DNA of 64,000 nt from contig NZ_JAFCJS010000007.1 in the NCBI RefSeq assembly GCF_018130825.1, positions 310,001-374,000 on the forward strand, read 5' to 3'. The notes beneath the pieces were generated by a model. That model did no database searches, was not told where the DNA came from, and worked only from the letters and a program-made list of their open reading frames with translations. A program made the position numbers and the translations under genes. The stretch comes from Bradyrhizobium liaoningense (lineage in GTDB: Bacteria; Pseudomonadota; Alphaproteobacteria; Rhizobiales; Xanthobacteraceae). The number at the start of each line of letters is the position of its first letter. Positions within the stretch are counted from its first letter, which is position 1. Below, in pieces: positions 19,451 to 27,933 of the stretch.

Positions 19451-20794
19451 CTAGCTGATGGCGGTCAAGGCGCGGCGGATGGAAGCAAAAATGTCGCCGA
19501 TCTGCTCCTCGGTGATGATCAGGGGCGGCGAGATCAGCAGTGTGTCGCCGCTGCCGCGGATCAGGATGCCATCCTCATAGCAGCGATTGGCGCATTCGCT
19601 GCCGCGCGCGCCCGGTGCGCCCTCGCGCGGTTTCAGGTCGATCGCGGCGAGCAGCCCGATGTTGCGGATGTCGATGACATAAGGGAGGTCGCGCAAGCCG
19701 TGCGCGTGGTTTTCCCACACCGGTGCGAGGCGGCGCGCCCGCTCGAACAGGCCGAGATCCTGATACACGTCGAGCGCGGCAAGGCCGGCCGCGCAGGCCA
19801 GCGGATGTGCCGAATAGGTGTAGCCGTGGAACAGCTCGATCGCGTTGTCCGGCCCCTGCATCAGCGCGTCATAGACGTTGCCGCTGACGATGACGCCGCC
19901 CATCGGCACGGCGGCGTTGGTCATGCCCTTGGCGCAGGTGATGAGGTCAGGTGTCACGCCGAAGGCATTGGCGCCGAACGCCGCGCCGAGGCGCCCGAAG
20001 CCGGTGATGACCTCGTCGAAGATCAGGAGAATGCCGTGCTGGTCGCAGATCTGGCGCAGCCGCTCGAGATAGCCGACCGGTGGCGGCAGCACGCCGCCGG
20101 AGCCGGTGACAGGCTCGACGATGACGGCGGCGATGGTCGAGGGATCGTGGATCTGCAGCAGCTTTGACAGCTCGTCGGCGAGATGCGCGCCCCATTGCGG
20201 CTGGCCGCGCGAGAACGCGGCATGCTCGGGATCATGGGTGTGCGGGAGGTGGTCGACCTCCGGCAGCAGCGGGCCGAAATCCCTGCGGTGGCGGACGATG
20301 CCGCTGACCGAGAGACCGCCCCAGCCCATGCCGTGATAGGCTTTTGCGCGCGAGATGAAACGGATGCGGCTGGCTTCGCCGCGGGCGCGGTGATAGCCGC
20401 GCGCGATCTTCAGGGCGGTATCGACCGATTCCGAGCCGGAATTGGTGAAGAAGACGTGGTCGAGGCCGGCGGGCGCGATCTCGGTGATGCGGCGGGCGAG
20501 CTCGAAGGCGGCTGGATGGCTCATCTGGAACGAGGAGACGAAGTCGAGCTTCGCCGCCTGCGCCTGGATCGCCTCGACGATGCGCCTTTGCGCATGTCCC
20601 GCGTTCACGCACCACAGCCCCGCCATGCCGTCGAGAATGCGCCGGTTGTCGTCGGTGAGGTAGTGCATGCCTTCGGCGCCGACGAAGATGCGCGGCTTCG
20701 ACTTGAACTGCCGGTTTGGCGTCATCGGCAGCCAGAACGGCTCCATGGCCTCGCGGGTGAGGGGGCTGTTGGAAGCGAAGGCATTCATGGTCAT
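19451..20794 (-). CDS. class III (omega) aminotransferase
   Basis: PLP-dependent aminotransferase of 447 aa, the normal length for the class III family (omega-amino acid:pyruvate, beta-alanine:pyruvate or taurine transaminases). The PLP-binding lysine is K289 in LITCAKGMTNAAVPMGGV; the conserved LIFDEVITGFGRLG stretch holds the aspartate that pairs with the pyridine nitrogen, and FTNSGSESVDTALK binds the phosphate. It lies 17 bp downstream of the gntR gene on the same strand, so the two are probably co-transcribed. An amine or omega-amino acid released from substrates of the adjacent importers is a reasonable substrate, but this is inferred. Confidence 0.92.
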   Translation of the reverse strand: MTMNAFASNSPLTREAMEPFWLPMTPNRQFKSKPRIFVGAEGMHYLTDDNRRILDGMAGLWCVNAGHAQRRIVEAIQAQAAKLDFVSSFQMSHPAAFELARRITEIAPAGLDHVFFTNSGSESVDTALKIARGYHRARGEASRIRFISRAKAYHGMGWGGLSVSGIVRHRRDFGPLLPEVDHLPHTHDPEHAAFSRGQPQWGAHLADELSKLLQIHDPSTIAAVIVEPVTGSGGVLPPPVGYLERLRQICDQHGILLIFDEVITGFGRLGAAFGANAFGVTPDLITCAKGMTNAAVPMGGVIVSGNVYDALMQGPDNAIELFHGYTYSAHPLACAAGLAALDVYQDLGLFERARRLAPVWENHAHGLRDLPYVIDIRNIGLLAAIDLKPREGAPGARGSECANRCYEDGILIRGSGDTLLISPPLIITEEQIGDIFASIRRALTAIS

Positions 20795-20811
20795 GGCAAC
20801 TCTTGCAAACG

Positions 20812-21759
20812 TCAGGAGGCTTTGGATGGCGTGTTGGAATTGGCGGGGCTGCGCTTGAGCTTTGCCGCGCCCTCGAGATGCCGGCGCAGTAGCGCAGCTG
20901 CGGCCTCGTTCTGGCCGGCTTCGAGCTGGTCGAGGATGGCGAGATGCTCGCGGCAGTTCACGATCACGCGCTCATGGCCGAAGGTCCAGTCGTAGTTGCC
21001 GAAGCGCCGCAGCCGGTTCTGCTGTTGAACCGCGACCAGCAGATAGCGGTTGCCCGATGCAGCGGCGAGGCCTTCGTGAAAGGCCGCGTTCATCTCGTAG
21101 AGCGCGATGCTGGCGGTATCGCTCCACGGCATCGCCAGCATCTCCTGATGACGGCGGCGCATCTCGGCCGCCCAGGCCGGATCGAGCTTGAATCCCGGTT
21201 CGAGCAGAGCGGCCGGCTCGATCAGCAGACGGTATCGGTAACTCTCGTCGCGCGCCTGCGTATCGGCGAGCGTCGGCTGGAAGCGCCAGCCATGGCCGGG
21301 CTTGCGCTGGACCGCGGCGACCTCGGCAAGCTTGCTGAGCACGCGCTGCACGATCGGCCGCGTCGCATCGTAGCGCTGCATCAGGTCGCGCTCGGACACT
21401 TCCTCCGGCAGCCGGCCGGCGCGGCGGTCGCGCGCGATGGCGAGGAACAGCCGATCGGTATCGTCGGGACTGGGCTTCGGCGGTGCCTTGTGGGAGGCGG
21501 GGGCGGCCTCGGCGACGAAATAGCCGCGGCTGGCACCGGCATGCACGAGCTTGCGCCGCGCCAGCAGCTTCAGCGCAGCGCGCACCGGCGTGCGTGAGAC
21601 ATGGAGGCGCTCGGCGAGCGCGACTTCGGCAAGGCGCGTGCCGGGCGCGAGCCCTTCACTCCGGATCAGGTCCATGATCCCGGCCGACAGTTCCCGCTGA
21701 AGACGGCTTGGCGACGCTTTTTCCACGGCGGATTTCGCGGTCGAAGATTTTTGTTTCAT
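20812..21759 (-). CDS. GntR family regulator, FadR/FCD type, with two predicted winged helices
   Basis: A 315-aa transcription regulator. Residues 18-82 form a GntR winged helix (LAEVALAERLHVSRTPVRAALKLL). Residues about 99-162 look like a second one (SERDLMQRYDATRPIVQRVLSKLAEV followed by a wing, GHGWRF). The rest is an FCD ligand domain with the expected histidines in MNAAFHEGL, HLAILDQLEAG and HLEGA. The usual family length is about 230 aa, so the extra winged helix explains the size. The start chosen is the ATG at 21759; a start at 21786 is possible but would overlap the divergent promoter. It probably controls the aminotransferase and the divergent acyltransferase-importer operon. Confidence 0.87.
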   Translation of the reverse strand: MKQKSSTAKSAVEKASPSRLQRELSAGIMDLIRSEGLAPGTRLAEVALAERLHVSRTPVRAALKLLARRKLVHAGASRGYFVAEAAPASHKAPPKPSPDDTDRLFLAIARDRRAGRLPEEVSERDLMQRYDATRPIVQRVLSKLAEVAAVQRKPGHGWRFQPTLADTQARDESYRYRLLIEPAALLEPGFKLDPAWAAEMRRRHQEMLAMPWSDTASIALYEMNAAFHEGLAAASGNRYLLVAVQQQNRLRRFGNYDWTFGHERVIVNCREHLAILDQLEAGQNEAAAALLRRHLEGAAKLKRSPANSNTPSKAS

Positions 21760-21771
21760 GTCATCACAAAA
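21749..21771. promoter_or_regulatory. inverted repeat at the gntR start, possible autoregulatory site
   Basis: TTTTGT and ACAAAA form a perfect 6-bp inverted repeat separated by 11 bp. It spans the gntR start codon and faces the divergent acyltransferase gene. The region is locally AT-rich within GC-rich DNA. It could be an operator for the GntR protein or part of the divergent promoters. The arms are short, so this is only suggestive. Confidence 0.28.
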
Positions 21772-21826
21772 TACATTAGGCTTCATGAGAAAGCAAAAGG
21801 AACTTCAAGAAGGAATTTGGCGTCCC

Positions 21827-22987
21827 ATGGTCGAGCCCTTTCCCCTGATCGAAATCTCCGGCCCTCCGCGCGAGCGTGGCCGTCAGTACGGGCAGAAGGC
21901 GGCGGGCCGCATCAAGAAGGGGACGACGCACTACTTCGCGCAGTTGAAGGAGCTCTCGCTCGATGCGAAGGGCGTGTCCGAGCTGGTGCGGGACTATCTG
22001 CCCGTCATCGAGGGCTTCGAGCCGACCTATATCGAGGAGATGCGCGGTATCGCCGAGGGCGCCGACGTCCCGTTCGAGGATGTCGTCTTGCTCAACGCCC
22101 GCACGGAGATCCTCAAGCTTGCCAATCCAAAGATCCGCGCGCGCCTGAAGACGCCCGACGAGCCCGATGGCTGCACCGGCGTCGTCGTGATGCCGCAGGC
22201 GACCGGCAACGGTCGCCTGATCCATGCCCAGAACTGGGACTGGAAGCGCGAGTGCGCGGAGACCGCGGTGGTGCTGAAGGTGCGTCGCGATGACGGTCCT
22301 GATCTCATGACCTTCACCGAGGCCGGCGCCCTCGGTCGCTGTGGCTTCAACGCGGTCGGCATCGCGATCACCGCGAACTATCTCCAAAGTGACCGTGACT
22401 ATCGCCAGGTCGGCGTGCCGCTGGCACTGATCCGCCGCAAGGTGCTGGAGCAGGAGCATGTCGCGCTTGCCATGCGTGCGGTCTATTGCACCAAGAAATC
22501 CGCGGCCAACAACATGATCGTCAGCCATCGCGAGGGCGTGGCGATCGATTTCGAATGTGCGCCGGATGAGACCTTTCAGGTGCATCCGCAGAACGGCCTG
22601 CTGGTGCACGCCAATCACTTCGTGAGCCCGGTTGCGCTCGGCAAGCTCAAGGACGCCGGCATCCAGGATACGCCTGACAGTCTCTACCGCGACATTCGCG
22701 TTCGCGATCTGCTTCAGCCGCACATCGGCAGCATCACCTTCGACAACGTCAAGAATGCGCTGTTCGACGAGTTCGCCTATCCCTGGTCGGTGTGCCGCCC
22801 GCCGCGCCGCAATCTCAGCAACAATCTCAGCGCCACCGTGGCGATGATCCTGATGGAGCCGGCGAGCGGTTTGATGCAGGCGGCGCCGCTGCCGGCGCTC
22901 AATCGCGAGTTCACCACTTACCGGCTCGAGATCGACGAGATCGGGCGGGCCGCGTACGAGCGGTCTGCCGCCGCGGGGGCTGCGTGA
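21827..22987 (+). CDS. C45 family acyltransferase/autoproteolytic hydrolase (acyl-CoA:6-APA acyltransferase-like)
   Basis: A 386-aa Ntn-hydrolase of the peptidase C45 family, whose known members include fungal isopenicillin-N acyltransferase. FPLIEISGPPRERGRQYG is the family N-terminus. The nucleophile and autocleavage site is C116 in DGCTG, and AQNWDW (about 137-142) is the conserved second motif. No signal peptide is seen, so it should act in the cytoplasm. The ATG at 21827 is preferred over ATGs at 21758 and 21785 because homology begins there and AAGAAGGA lies upstream. The stop overlaps the binding protein start by one base. Bacterial members are mostly uncharacterised; cleavage or transfer of an amide-linked acyl group on an imported compound is inferred from the operon. 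Confidence 0.88.
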   Translation: MVEPFPLIEISGPPRERGRQYGQKAAGRIKKGTTHYFAQLKELSLDAKGVSELVRDYLPVIEGFEPTYIEEMRGIAEGADVPFEDVVLLNARTEILKLANPKIRARLKTPDEPDGCTGVVVMPQATGNGRLIHAQNWDWKRECAETAVVLKVRRDDGPDLMTFTEAGALGRCGFNAVGIAITANYLQSDRDYRQVGVPLALIRRKVLEQEHVALAMRAVYCTKKSAANNMIVSHREGVAIDFECAPDETFQVHPQNGLLVHANHFVSPVALGKLKDAGIQDTPDSLYRDIRVRDLLQPHIGSITFDNVKNALFDEFAYPWSVCRPPRRNLSNNLSATVAMILMEPASGLMQAAPLPALNREFTTYRLEIDEIGRAAYERSAAAGAA

Positions 22988-24552
22988 TGCGGCGGCGTCG
23001 GCCATCGCCGGCATGGGCGGTCGGTCTGGCCGCGCTCGCCCTGTGGGCCATGCTGGGAAAGGCCGGCGCCGAGACATTGTTGCGGACGCGGCTCAATGCC
23101 GACATCCGCTCCACCGATCCCGGCACCAATCGCGACGCCAACACCGATGGCGTGATCGCGCATGTGGTGGAGGGGCTGGTCGCCTTCCGTGACGACACGT
23201 CGATCGGCCCGATGCTGGCCGAGAGCTGGACCGTCTCGAACGAAGGCAAGACCTACACGTTCCGCCTGCGCCAGGGCGTCAAGTTCCACAATGGCGCGAC
23301 CATGACAGCGGACGACGTGGTCTGGTCGCTGAAACGCTGGCTCGATCCGGCGACGCAATGGCGTTGCCTCTCCGAATTCAGCGCCACCGGCATCGCGCGG
23401 ATCGAGAAGATCGAGGCGCTGGATCCGCTCACCGTCGCCATTGCGCTTGATCAGCCGAGCGCCTTGTTCCTGCCGACGCTGGCGCGGCCCGATTGCGGCC
23501 AGACCGCGATCATTCACCGCGACTCCGTCGGCGCCGACGGCAAGTGGATCGCCCCTGTTGGCACCGGCCCGTTCAAGCTCGGCGAGTGGAAGCGGGGACA
23601 ATATGTCGATGTCATCCGCTTCGACGGCTATGCCTCGCGCAGCGAGCCCCGCACCGGCTACACCGGCGCCAAGGACGCCAAGGTCGATCGCGTCCGCTTC
23701 AACGTGATCCCCGACAGTTCCGCGGCGAAGGCGGGACTGCTTAGCGGCTCGCTCGACGTCATCATGAGCCTGTCGATCCCCGATCTCGAAGAACTCAAAT
23801 CGCGTCCCGAGGTGCAGCTCAGCATCACGCCCGCGCTCGGCCTCACCGGCATCCTGTTCCAGACCAAGGACCCGCTGCTGAAGGACGTGCGCATCCGTCG
23901 CGCCATTGCGCTGTCGATCGACACCGCGCAGATCGTCGATGCCGTGATGATGGGCACCGCGCGCCCCAACAATTCTGCGCTGCCGCTCGGCGGCCCCTTC
24001 TACAGCGAGGCACAGTCGCACGGCTACACGCAGAACATTGCGGAAGCCAAGAAGCTGCTGCTGGAGGCCGGCTACCGCGGCCAGTCGATCAAGATGATCA
24101 CCAACAAGCGCTACAGCTTCGTGTTCGATTCCTCCGTTCTGGTGCAGGCGATGGCGCAGACCGTTGGGATCAATATCGAGCTGGAGGTGATGGACTGGGC
24201 GGCGCAGCTCGACCGCTACAACCGTGGCGACTACCAGTCGATGGCCTTTACCTATTCGGCGCGGCTCGATCCCTCCCTAAGCTTCGAGATGCTGACCGGA
24301 CCGAAGGCGACGCAGCCGCGCAAGGTCTGGGACAATCCGGAGGCGCAGGACATGCTGCGCCAGTCGATGATGATCGACGACGCCGCCAAGCGGCAGGCGC
24401 TGTTCGACGAGATGCACAAGCGCTTCATCGCCGACGTGCCGATGATCGTGCTGTTCAATGGCGCCGAGCTGACGGCGCTGCGCAAGGGCATCAAGGGCTA
24501 TGCCGGTTGGCTTTATCCGCAGCCGCGGTTCTGGGGCGTCACGGTCGAGTAG
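22987..24552 (+). CDS. ABC transporter substrate-binding protein, family 5, system 3, copy A
   Basis: Periplasmic binding protein of 521 aa. A Sec signal peptide (MRRRRPSPAWAVGLAALALWAMLG, cleavage near GAE) precedes the family 5 signature FRLRQGVKFHNGATMTADDVVWS. Cysteines C127 and C170 are positioned for a disulfide, and the same spacing occurs in the paralogue at 27934. The ATG at 22987 overlaps the acyltransferase stop (TGATG), so the two are translationally coupled. It heads importer 3. Confidence 0.92.
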   Translation: MRRRRPSPAWAVGLAALALWAMLGKAGAETLLRTRLNADIRSTDPGTNRDANTDGVIAHVVEGLVAFRDDTSIGPMLAESWTVSNEGKTYTFRLRQGVKFHNGATMTADDVVWSLKRWLDPATQWRCLSEFSATGIARIEKIEALDPLTVAIALDQPSALFLPTLARPDCGQTAIIHRDSVGADGKWIAPVGTGPFKLGEWKRGQYVDVIRFDGYASRSEPRTGYTGAKDAKVDRVRFNVIPDSSAAKAGLLSGSLDVIMSLSIPDLEELKSRPEVQLSITPALGLTGILFQTKDPLLKDVRIRRAIALSIDTAQIVDAVMMGTARPNNSALPLGGPFYSEAQSHGYTQNIAEAKKLLLEAGYRGQSIKMITNKRYSFVFDSSVLVQAMAQTVGINIELEVMDWAAQLDRYNRGDYQSMAFTYSARLDPSLSFEMLTGPKATQPRKVWDNPEAQDMLRQSMMIDDAAKRQALFDEMHKRFIADVPMIVLFNGAELTALRKGIKGYAGWLYPQPRFWGVTVE

Positions 24553-24561
24553 GGCGGCGCC

Positions 24562-25506
24562 ATGTTGAGTTACCTCGCCAGACGATTGGCAATGACGATC
24601 CCGACGCTGCTGCTCGTCGCCGTCGGCGTCTTTGCGCTGGTCCGGCTCATTCCCGGCGATCCGGTTCAGGTGATGCTCGGCGATGCCGCCGATCCCGCGC
24701 AGGCGGCGCAGCTCCGCGCCCAGCTGGGGCTCGACCAACCGATCCCGGTCCAGTTCATGCACTGGATCGCCAAGCTTGCCGCCGGCGATTTCGGCCACTC
24801 CATCACCAACAACCTGGCGGTGCTGCCGCTGATCCTGGACCGCTTCCAGGTCAGCGCCGTCATCGTGCTGGTGGCGGTCGCGGCGGCGGCCTCGATCGCC
24901 GTTCCGGCCGGCCTCGTCGCCGCCTGGAAGCAGAACAGCCTGCTCGACCTCTCCGTCGTCGGCGGCGCCACGCTGCTGCTGTCGATCCCGAGCTTCTGGC
25001 TCGGCCTGCTGCTGCTACTGCTGTTCGGCCTCAAGCTGAAATGGCTGCCGGTGATCGGCTATGTGCCGTTCGCAGAAAGCTTCTGGCAGGCGGCGACCTT
25101 CATCGTGCTGCCGATCGCGACGCTGACCATGGTCGAGATCGGCGTCCTCACCCGCATGGCACGCGCCGCCTCGATCGAGGTGCTCAGGCTCGAATATGTC
25201 ACTCACGCCCGCGCCAAGGGCGTGCCGGAATGGCGCGTTCTCGCCCGGCACGTGCTGCCGAACGCGTTCGCGCCGACCTGGACGCTGATCGGCCTCGTGC
25301 TCGGCCATCTCCTCGGCGGCATTGCCGTGATCGAGACCGTGTTCACGCTGCCGGGGCTCGGCCGGCTCCTGGTCGATTCGATCTTCGCGCGCGACTATCC
25401 CGTGGTGCAGGGCTGCCTGCTGTTTACGGCGGTGATCTACGTCGTGGTCAATCTGATCGTTGATCTCTGCTATCCCTTGTTCGATCCGAGGGTGACGGTG
25501 GCATGA
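24562..25506 (+). CDS. ABC transporter permease, DppB/OppB type, system 3
   Basis: A 314-aa permease starting MLSYLARRLAMTIPTLLLVAVGVFALVRLIPGDPV, with six predicted helices, the EAA loop LTRMARAASIEVLRLEYVTHARAKG and the terminal motif DLCYPLFDPRVTV. It follows the binding protein stop by 9 bp and overlaps the next permease start by ATGA. Confidence 0.94.
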   Translation: MLSYLARRLAMTIPTLLLVAVGVFALVRLIPGDPVQVMLGDAADPAQAAQLRAQLGLDQPIPVQFMHWIAKLAAGDFGHSITNNLAVLPLILDRFQVSAVIVLVAVAAAASIAVPAGLVAAWKQNSLLDLSVVGGATLLLSIPSFWLGLLLLLLFGLKLKWLPVIGYVPFAESFWQAATFIVLPIATLTMVEIGVLTRMARAASIEVLRLEYVTHARAKGVPEWRVLARHVLPNAFAPTWTLIGLVLGHLLGGIAVIETVFTLPGLGRLLVDSIFARDYPVVQGCLLFTAVIYVVVNLIVDLCYPLFDPRVTVA

Positions 25507-26315
25507 GGATGCGCGCCAACACCGCGATTGGCGGCACTCTCATCGCGCTCCTGCTCGGCGCGGCGCTCACAGGCGCGTTCTGGACGCCGTTCGACCCGCT
25601 GCGGATCAATCTGCGCGCGCGCTTGCAGGCGCCGTCGCCACTGCATTGGTTCGGGACGGATGAATTCGGCCGCGACGTGCTCAGCCGCATCATGGTCGGA
25701 GCAGGTGCGAGCGTCGTGATTGCTCTGATCACGGTGCTGCTTGCGGTGACCGCCGGCATGGTGATCGGCTGCGCGGCCGGTTACATCCGCGGCTGGGCCG
25801 ATCGCATCATCATGGCGGTCAACGACGCGCTGCTCGCATTTCCCGGCATTCTGCTCGCACTCGCAGTGATGATCGTGGTTGGTGCCAACAAGGCCGGGCT
25901 GATCCTGGCGCTCGGGCTCGCCTACATCCCCTCCGTGGTCCGCGTCGTGCGCGGCACCGTGCTGTCGATCCGCGAGAAGGAATATGTCGAGGCCTCGCGC
26001 GTCATCGGCAATTCGGAAGCCTATTCGATGTTCCGCCACGTGATGCCGAACGCGATTGCGCCCGTTGCGGTGCTCGCGACCAGCATGTTCGGCTGGGTGC
26101 TGCTCGCCGAGAGCGCGCTGAGCTTTCTCGGTCTCGGCGTGCCTCCGCCGGCTCCGACCTGGGGCAACATGCTGGCGGCGAGCCGTCCGTTCATGGAGAC
26201 GGCGGCCTGGCTCTCGATCGCGCCGGGCCTGTGCATCGCGCTGACGCTGCTCGGCATCAACCTGCTCGGCGATTCCCTGCGCGATCGCCTCGATCCCAGG
26301 ATGGCGCACGGATGA
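25503..26315 (+). CDS. ABC transporter permease, DppC/OppC type, system 3
   Basis: A 270-aa permease, slightly short for the family because its N-terminal cytoplasmic tail is brief. Signatures are HWFGTDEFGRDVLSRIMVGA, the EAA loop VEASRVIGNSEAYSMFRHVMPN and LLGDSLRDRLDPRMAHG. It is translationally coupled to both neighbours by ATGA overlaps. Confidence 0.94.
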   Translation: MRMRANTAIGGTLIALLLGAALTGAFWTPFDPLRINLRARLQAPSPLHWFGTDEFGRDVLSRIMVGAGASVVIALITVLLAVTAGMVIGCAAGYIRGWADRIIMAVNDALLAFPGILLALAVMIVVGANKAGLILALGLAYIPSVVRVVRGTVLSIREKEYVEASRVIGNSEAYSMFRHVMPNAIAPVAVLATSMFGWVLLAESALSFLGLGVPPPAPTWGNMLAASRPFMETAAWLSIAPGLCIALTLLGINLLGDSLRDRLDPRMAHG

Positions 26316-27919
26316 CGCTGCTCTCGGTCGAGAACCTGCGCATCGAGGTCGCCACCAGCAAGGCGGCGATCGTTGAGGACGTCTCCTTCGCCGTCGAGCG
26401 CGGCGAGTTCCTGGCCGTCGTCGGCGAATCCGGCAGCGGCAAGACCGCCGCGGCACGCGCGGTGCTCGGCCTGTTGCCGCCGGGGCTGCGCAAGGCCGGC
26501 GGCCGCATCGTGCTCGACGGCGTCGATCTCGCCAACGTCTCGGCGCGGCGGATGCGGACGCTGCGCGGGCCTGTCGTCGGCATGGTGTTCCAGGAGCCAA
26601 TGGTTTCGCTCAATCCCGCCATCAGCGTCGGAGCTCAGATGGCGGAGGGGCTCGGTTTGCACGAGCGGCTTGGCAGGCGCGAGATCAAGGGCCGCTGTCT
26701 CGACATGCTCGCGCGCGTGCAGATCCGCGATCCCGAGCGGACGTTCGATGCCTATCCGCACGAATTCTCCGGCGGCATGCGCCAGCGCATCATGCTGGCC
26801 TCGGTGATGCTGCTGAAGCCGAAGCTTCTGATCGCGGACGAGCCGACCACGGCGCTCGATACGCTGACTCAGCGCGAGGTGCTCGACCTCATGGTCGGGC
26901 TTGCGCGCGACCACGGCACGTCGGTGATGCTGATCACCCACAATCTCGGCCTCGTCTCGCGCTATGCGCAGCGCGCGCTGGTGCTGCGCCAGGGCAGGAT
27001 GGTCGAAACCGGCACGAGCCGGCAGATCCTGCTCTCGCCGCGCGAGGCCTATACCAAACGGCTCGTCGAGGCCCTGCCGCGCCGGGGCGCCACCTCGAAA
27101 GCGCGAGAGGGCGGTGAGCCTCTCGTCAGCGTGCGCGGTCTCAAGGTCGGATTTGCCGGACGGCAGCGGCTGTTCCGCCGCGATAGCGGCGTCTCCGCCG
27201 TCAATGGCGTCGATCTCGACATCGCTGCGGGAGAGACCGTTGCCGTGGTCGGCGGCAGCGGCTCCGGCAAGACCACGCTCGGCCGCGCCATGCTGCGGCT
27301 GATCCCGACCTCGGGCGGCGAGATCAGGTTCCGGGGCAGGGACGTGACGTCGACCGTCGATCGCGACTTCCGTCTCGCCTCGCAGCTCGTGTTCCAGGAT
27401 CCTTACTCCTCGCTCGATCCGCGCATGCGCGTCGGAGAGATCGTCGCCGAGCCCCTGCGTCATGTGCCGCAGCTGACGACAGCCGAGCGCGACAGGCGCG
27501 TCGAGACGATGCTCGACGAGGTCGGGCTTGCCGGTCTCGGCAAGCGCTGGCCGCATGAATTGTCTGGCGGCCAGCGGCAGCGCATCGCGATTGCGCGCGC
27601 CATCGTGCGCGAGCCGGCTTTCGTGGTTGCCGACGAGCCGGTCTCCGCGCTCGACATGACCATCCAGGCGCAGGTGCTGAAACTGTTCGAGCGGCTGCAG
27701 GCGCAATACGGTTTTGCCTGCCTGTTCATCAGCCATGATCTCGCCGCGGTCGAGCAGGTCGCCGATCGCGTCGTGGTGATGCAGGGCGGCAAGATCGTCG
27801 AGCAGGGCTCGCGTGACGACATCTTTGATCGCCCCCGGCATGACTACACCAAGGCGCTGCTCGCGGCCGCGCCGGTCCTGGACTTCGCCGGTGCGACGGC
27901 GGAGCGTGCCTCGGGTTAA
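26312..27919 (+). CDS. dual-domain ABC transporter ATP-binding protein, system 3
   Basis: A 535-aa ATPase with two fused nucleotide-binding domains. The first Walker A, GESGSGKT, is at 38-45; the second, GGSGSGKT, at 314-321. Signatures are FSGGMRQRIM and LSGGQRQRIAIARA, and Walker B motifs end in ADEPT and ADEPV. The ATG at 26312 overlaps the permease stop. The C-terminal cysteine extension of single-domain DppD proteins is missing, as is common in fused ATPases. Importers 1 and 3 share this fused layout, whereas importer 2 has two separate ATPases. Confidence 0.93.
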   Translation: MTLLSVENLRIEVATSKAAIVEDVSFAVERGEFLAVVGESGSGKTAAARAVLGLLPPGLRKAGGRIVLDGVDLANVSARRMRTLRGPVVGMVFQEPMVSLNPAISVGAQMAEGLGLHERLGRREIKGRCLDMLARVQIRDPERTFDAYPHEFSGGMRQRIMLASVMLLKPKLLIADEPTTALDTLTQREVLDLMVGLARDHGTSVMLITHNLGLVSRYAQRALVLRQGRMVETGTSRQILLSPREAYTKRLVEALPRRGATSKAREGGEPLVSVRGLKVGFAGRQRLFRRDSGVSAVNGVDLDIAAGETVAVVGGSGSGKTTLGRAMLRLIPTSGGEIRFRGRDVTSTVDRDFRLASQLVFQDPYSSLDPRMRVGEIVAEPLRHVPQLTTAERDRRVETMLDEVGLAGLGKRWPHELSGGQRQRIAIARAIVREPAFVVADEPVSALDMTIQAQVLKLFERLQAQYGFACLFISHDLAAVEQVADRVVVMQGGKIVEQGSRDDIFDRPRHDYTKALLAAAPVLDFAGATAERASG

Positions 27920-27933
27920 TCAGGATCTTGCGT

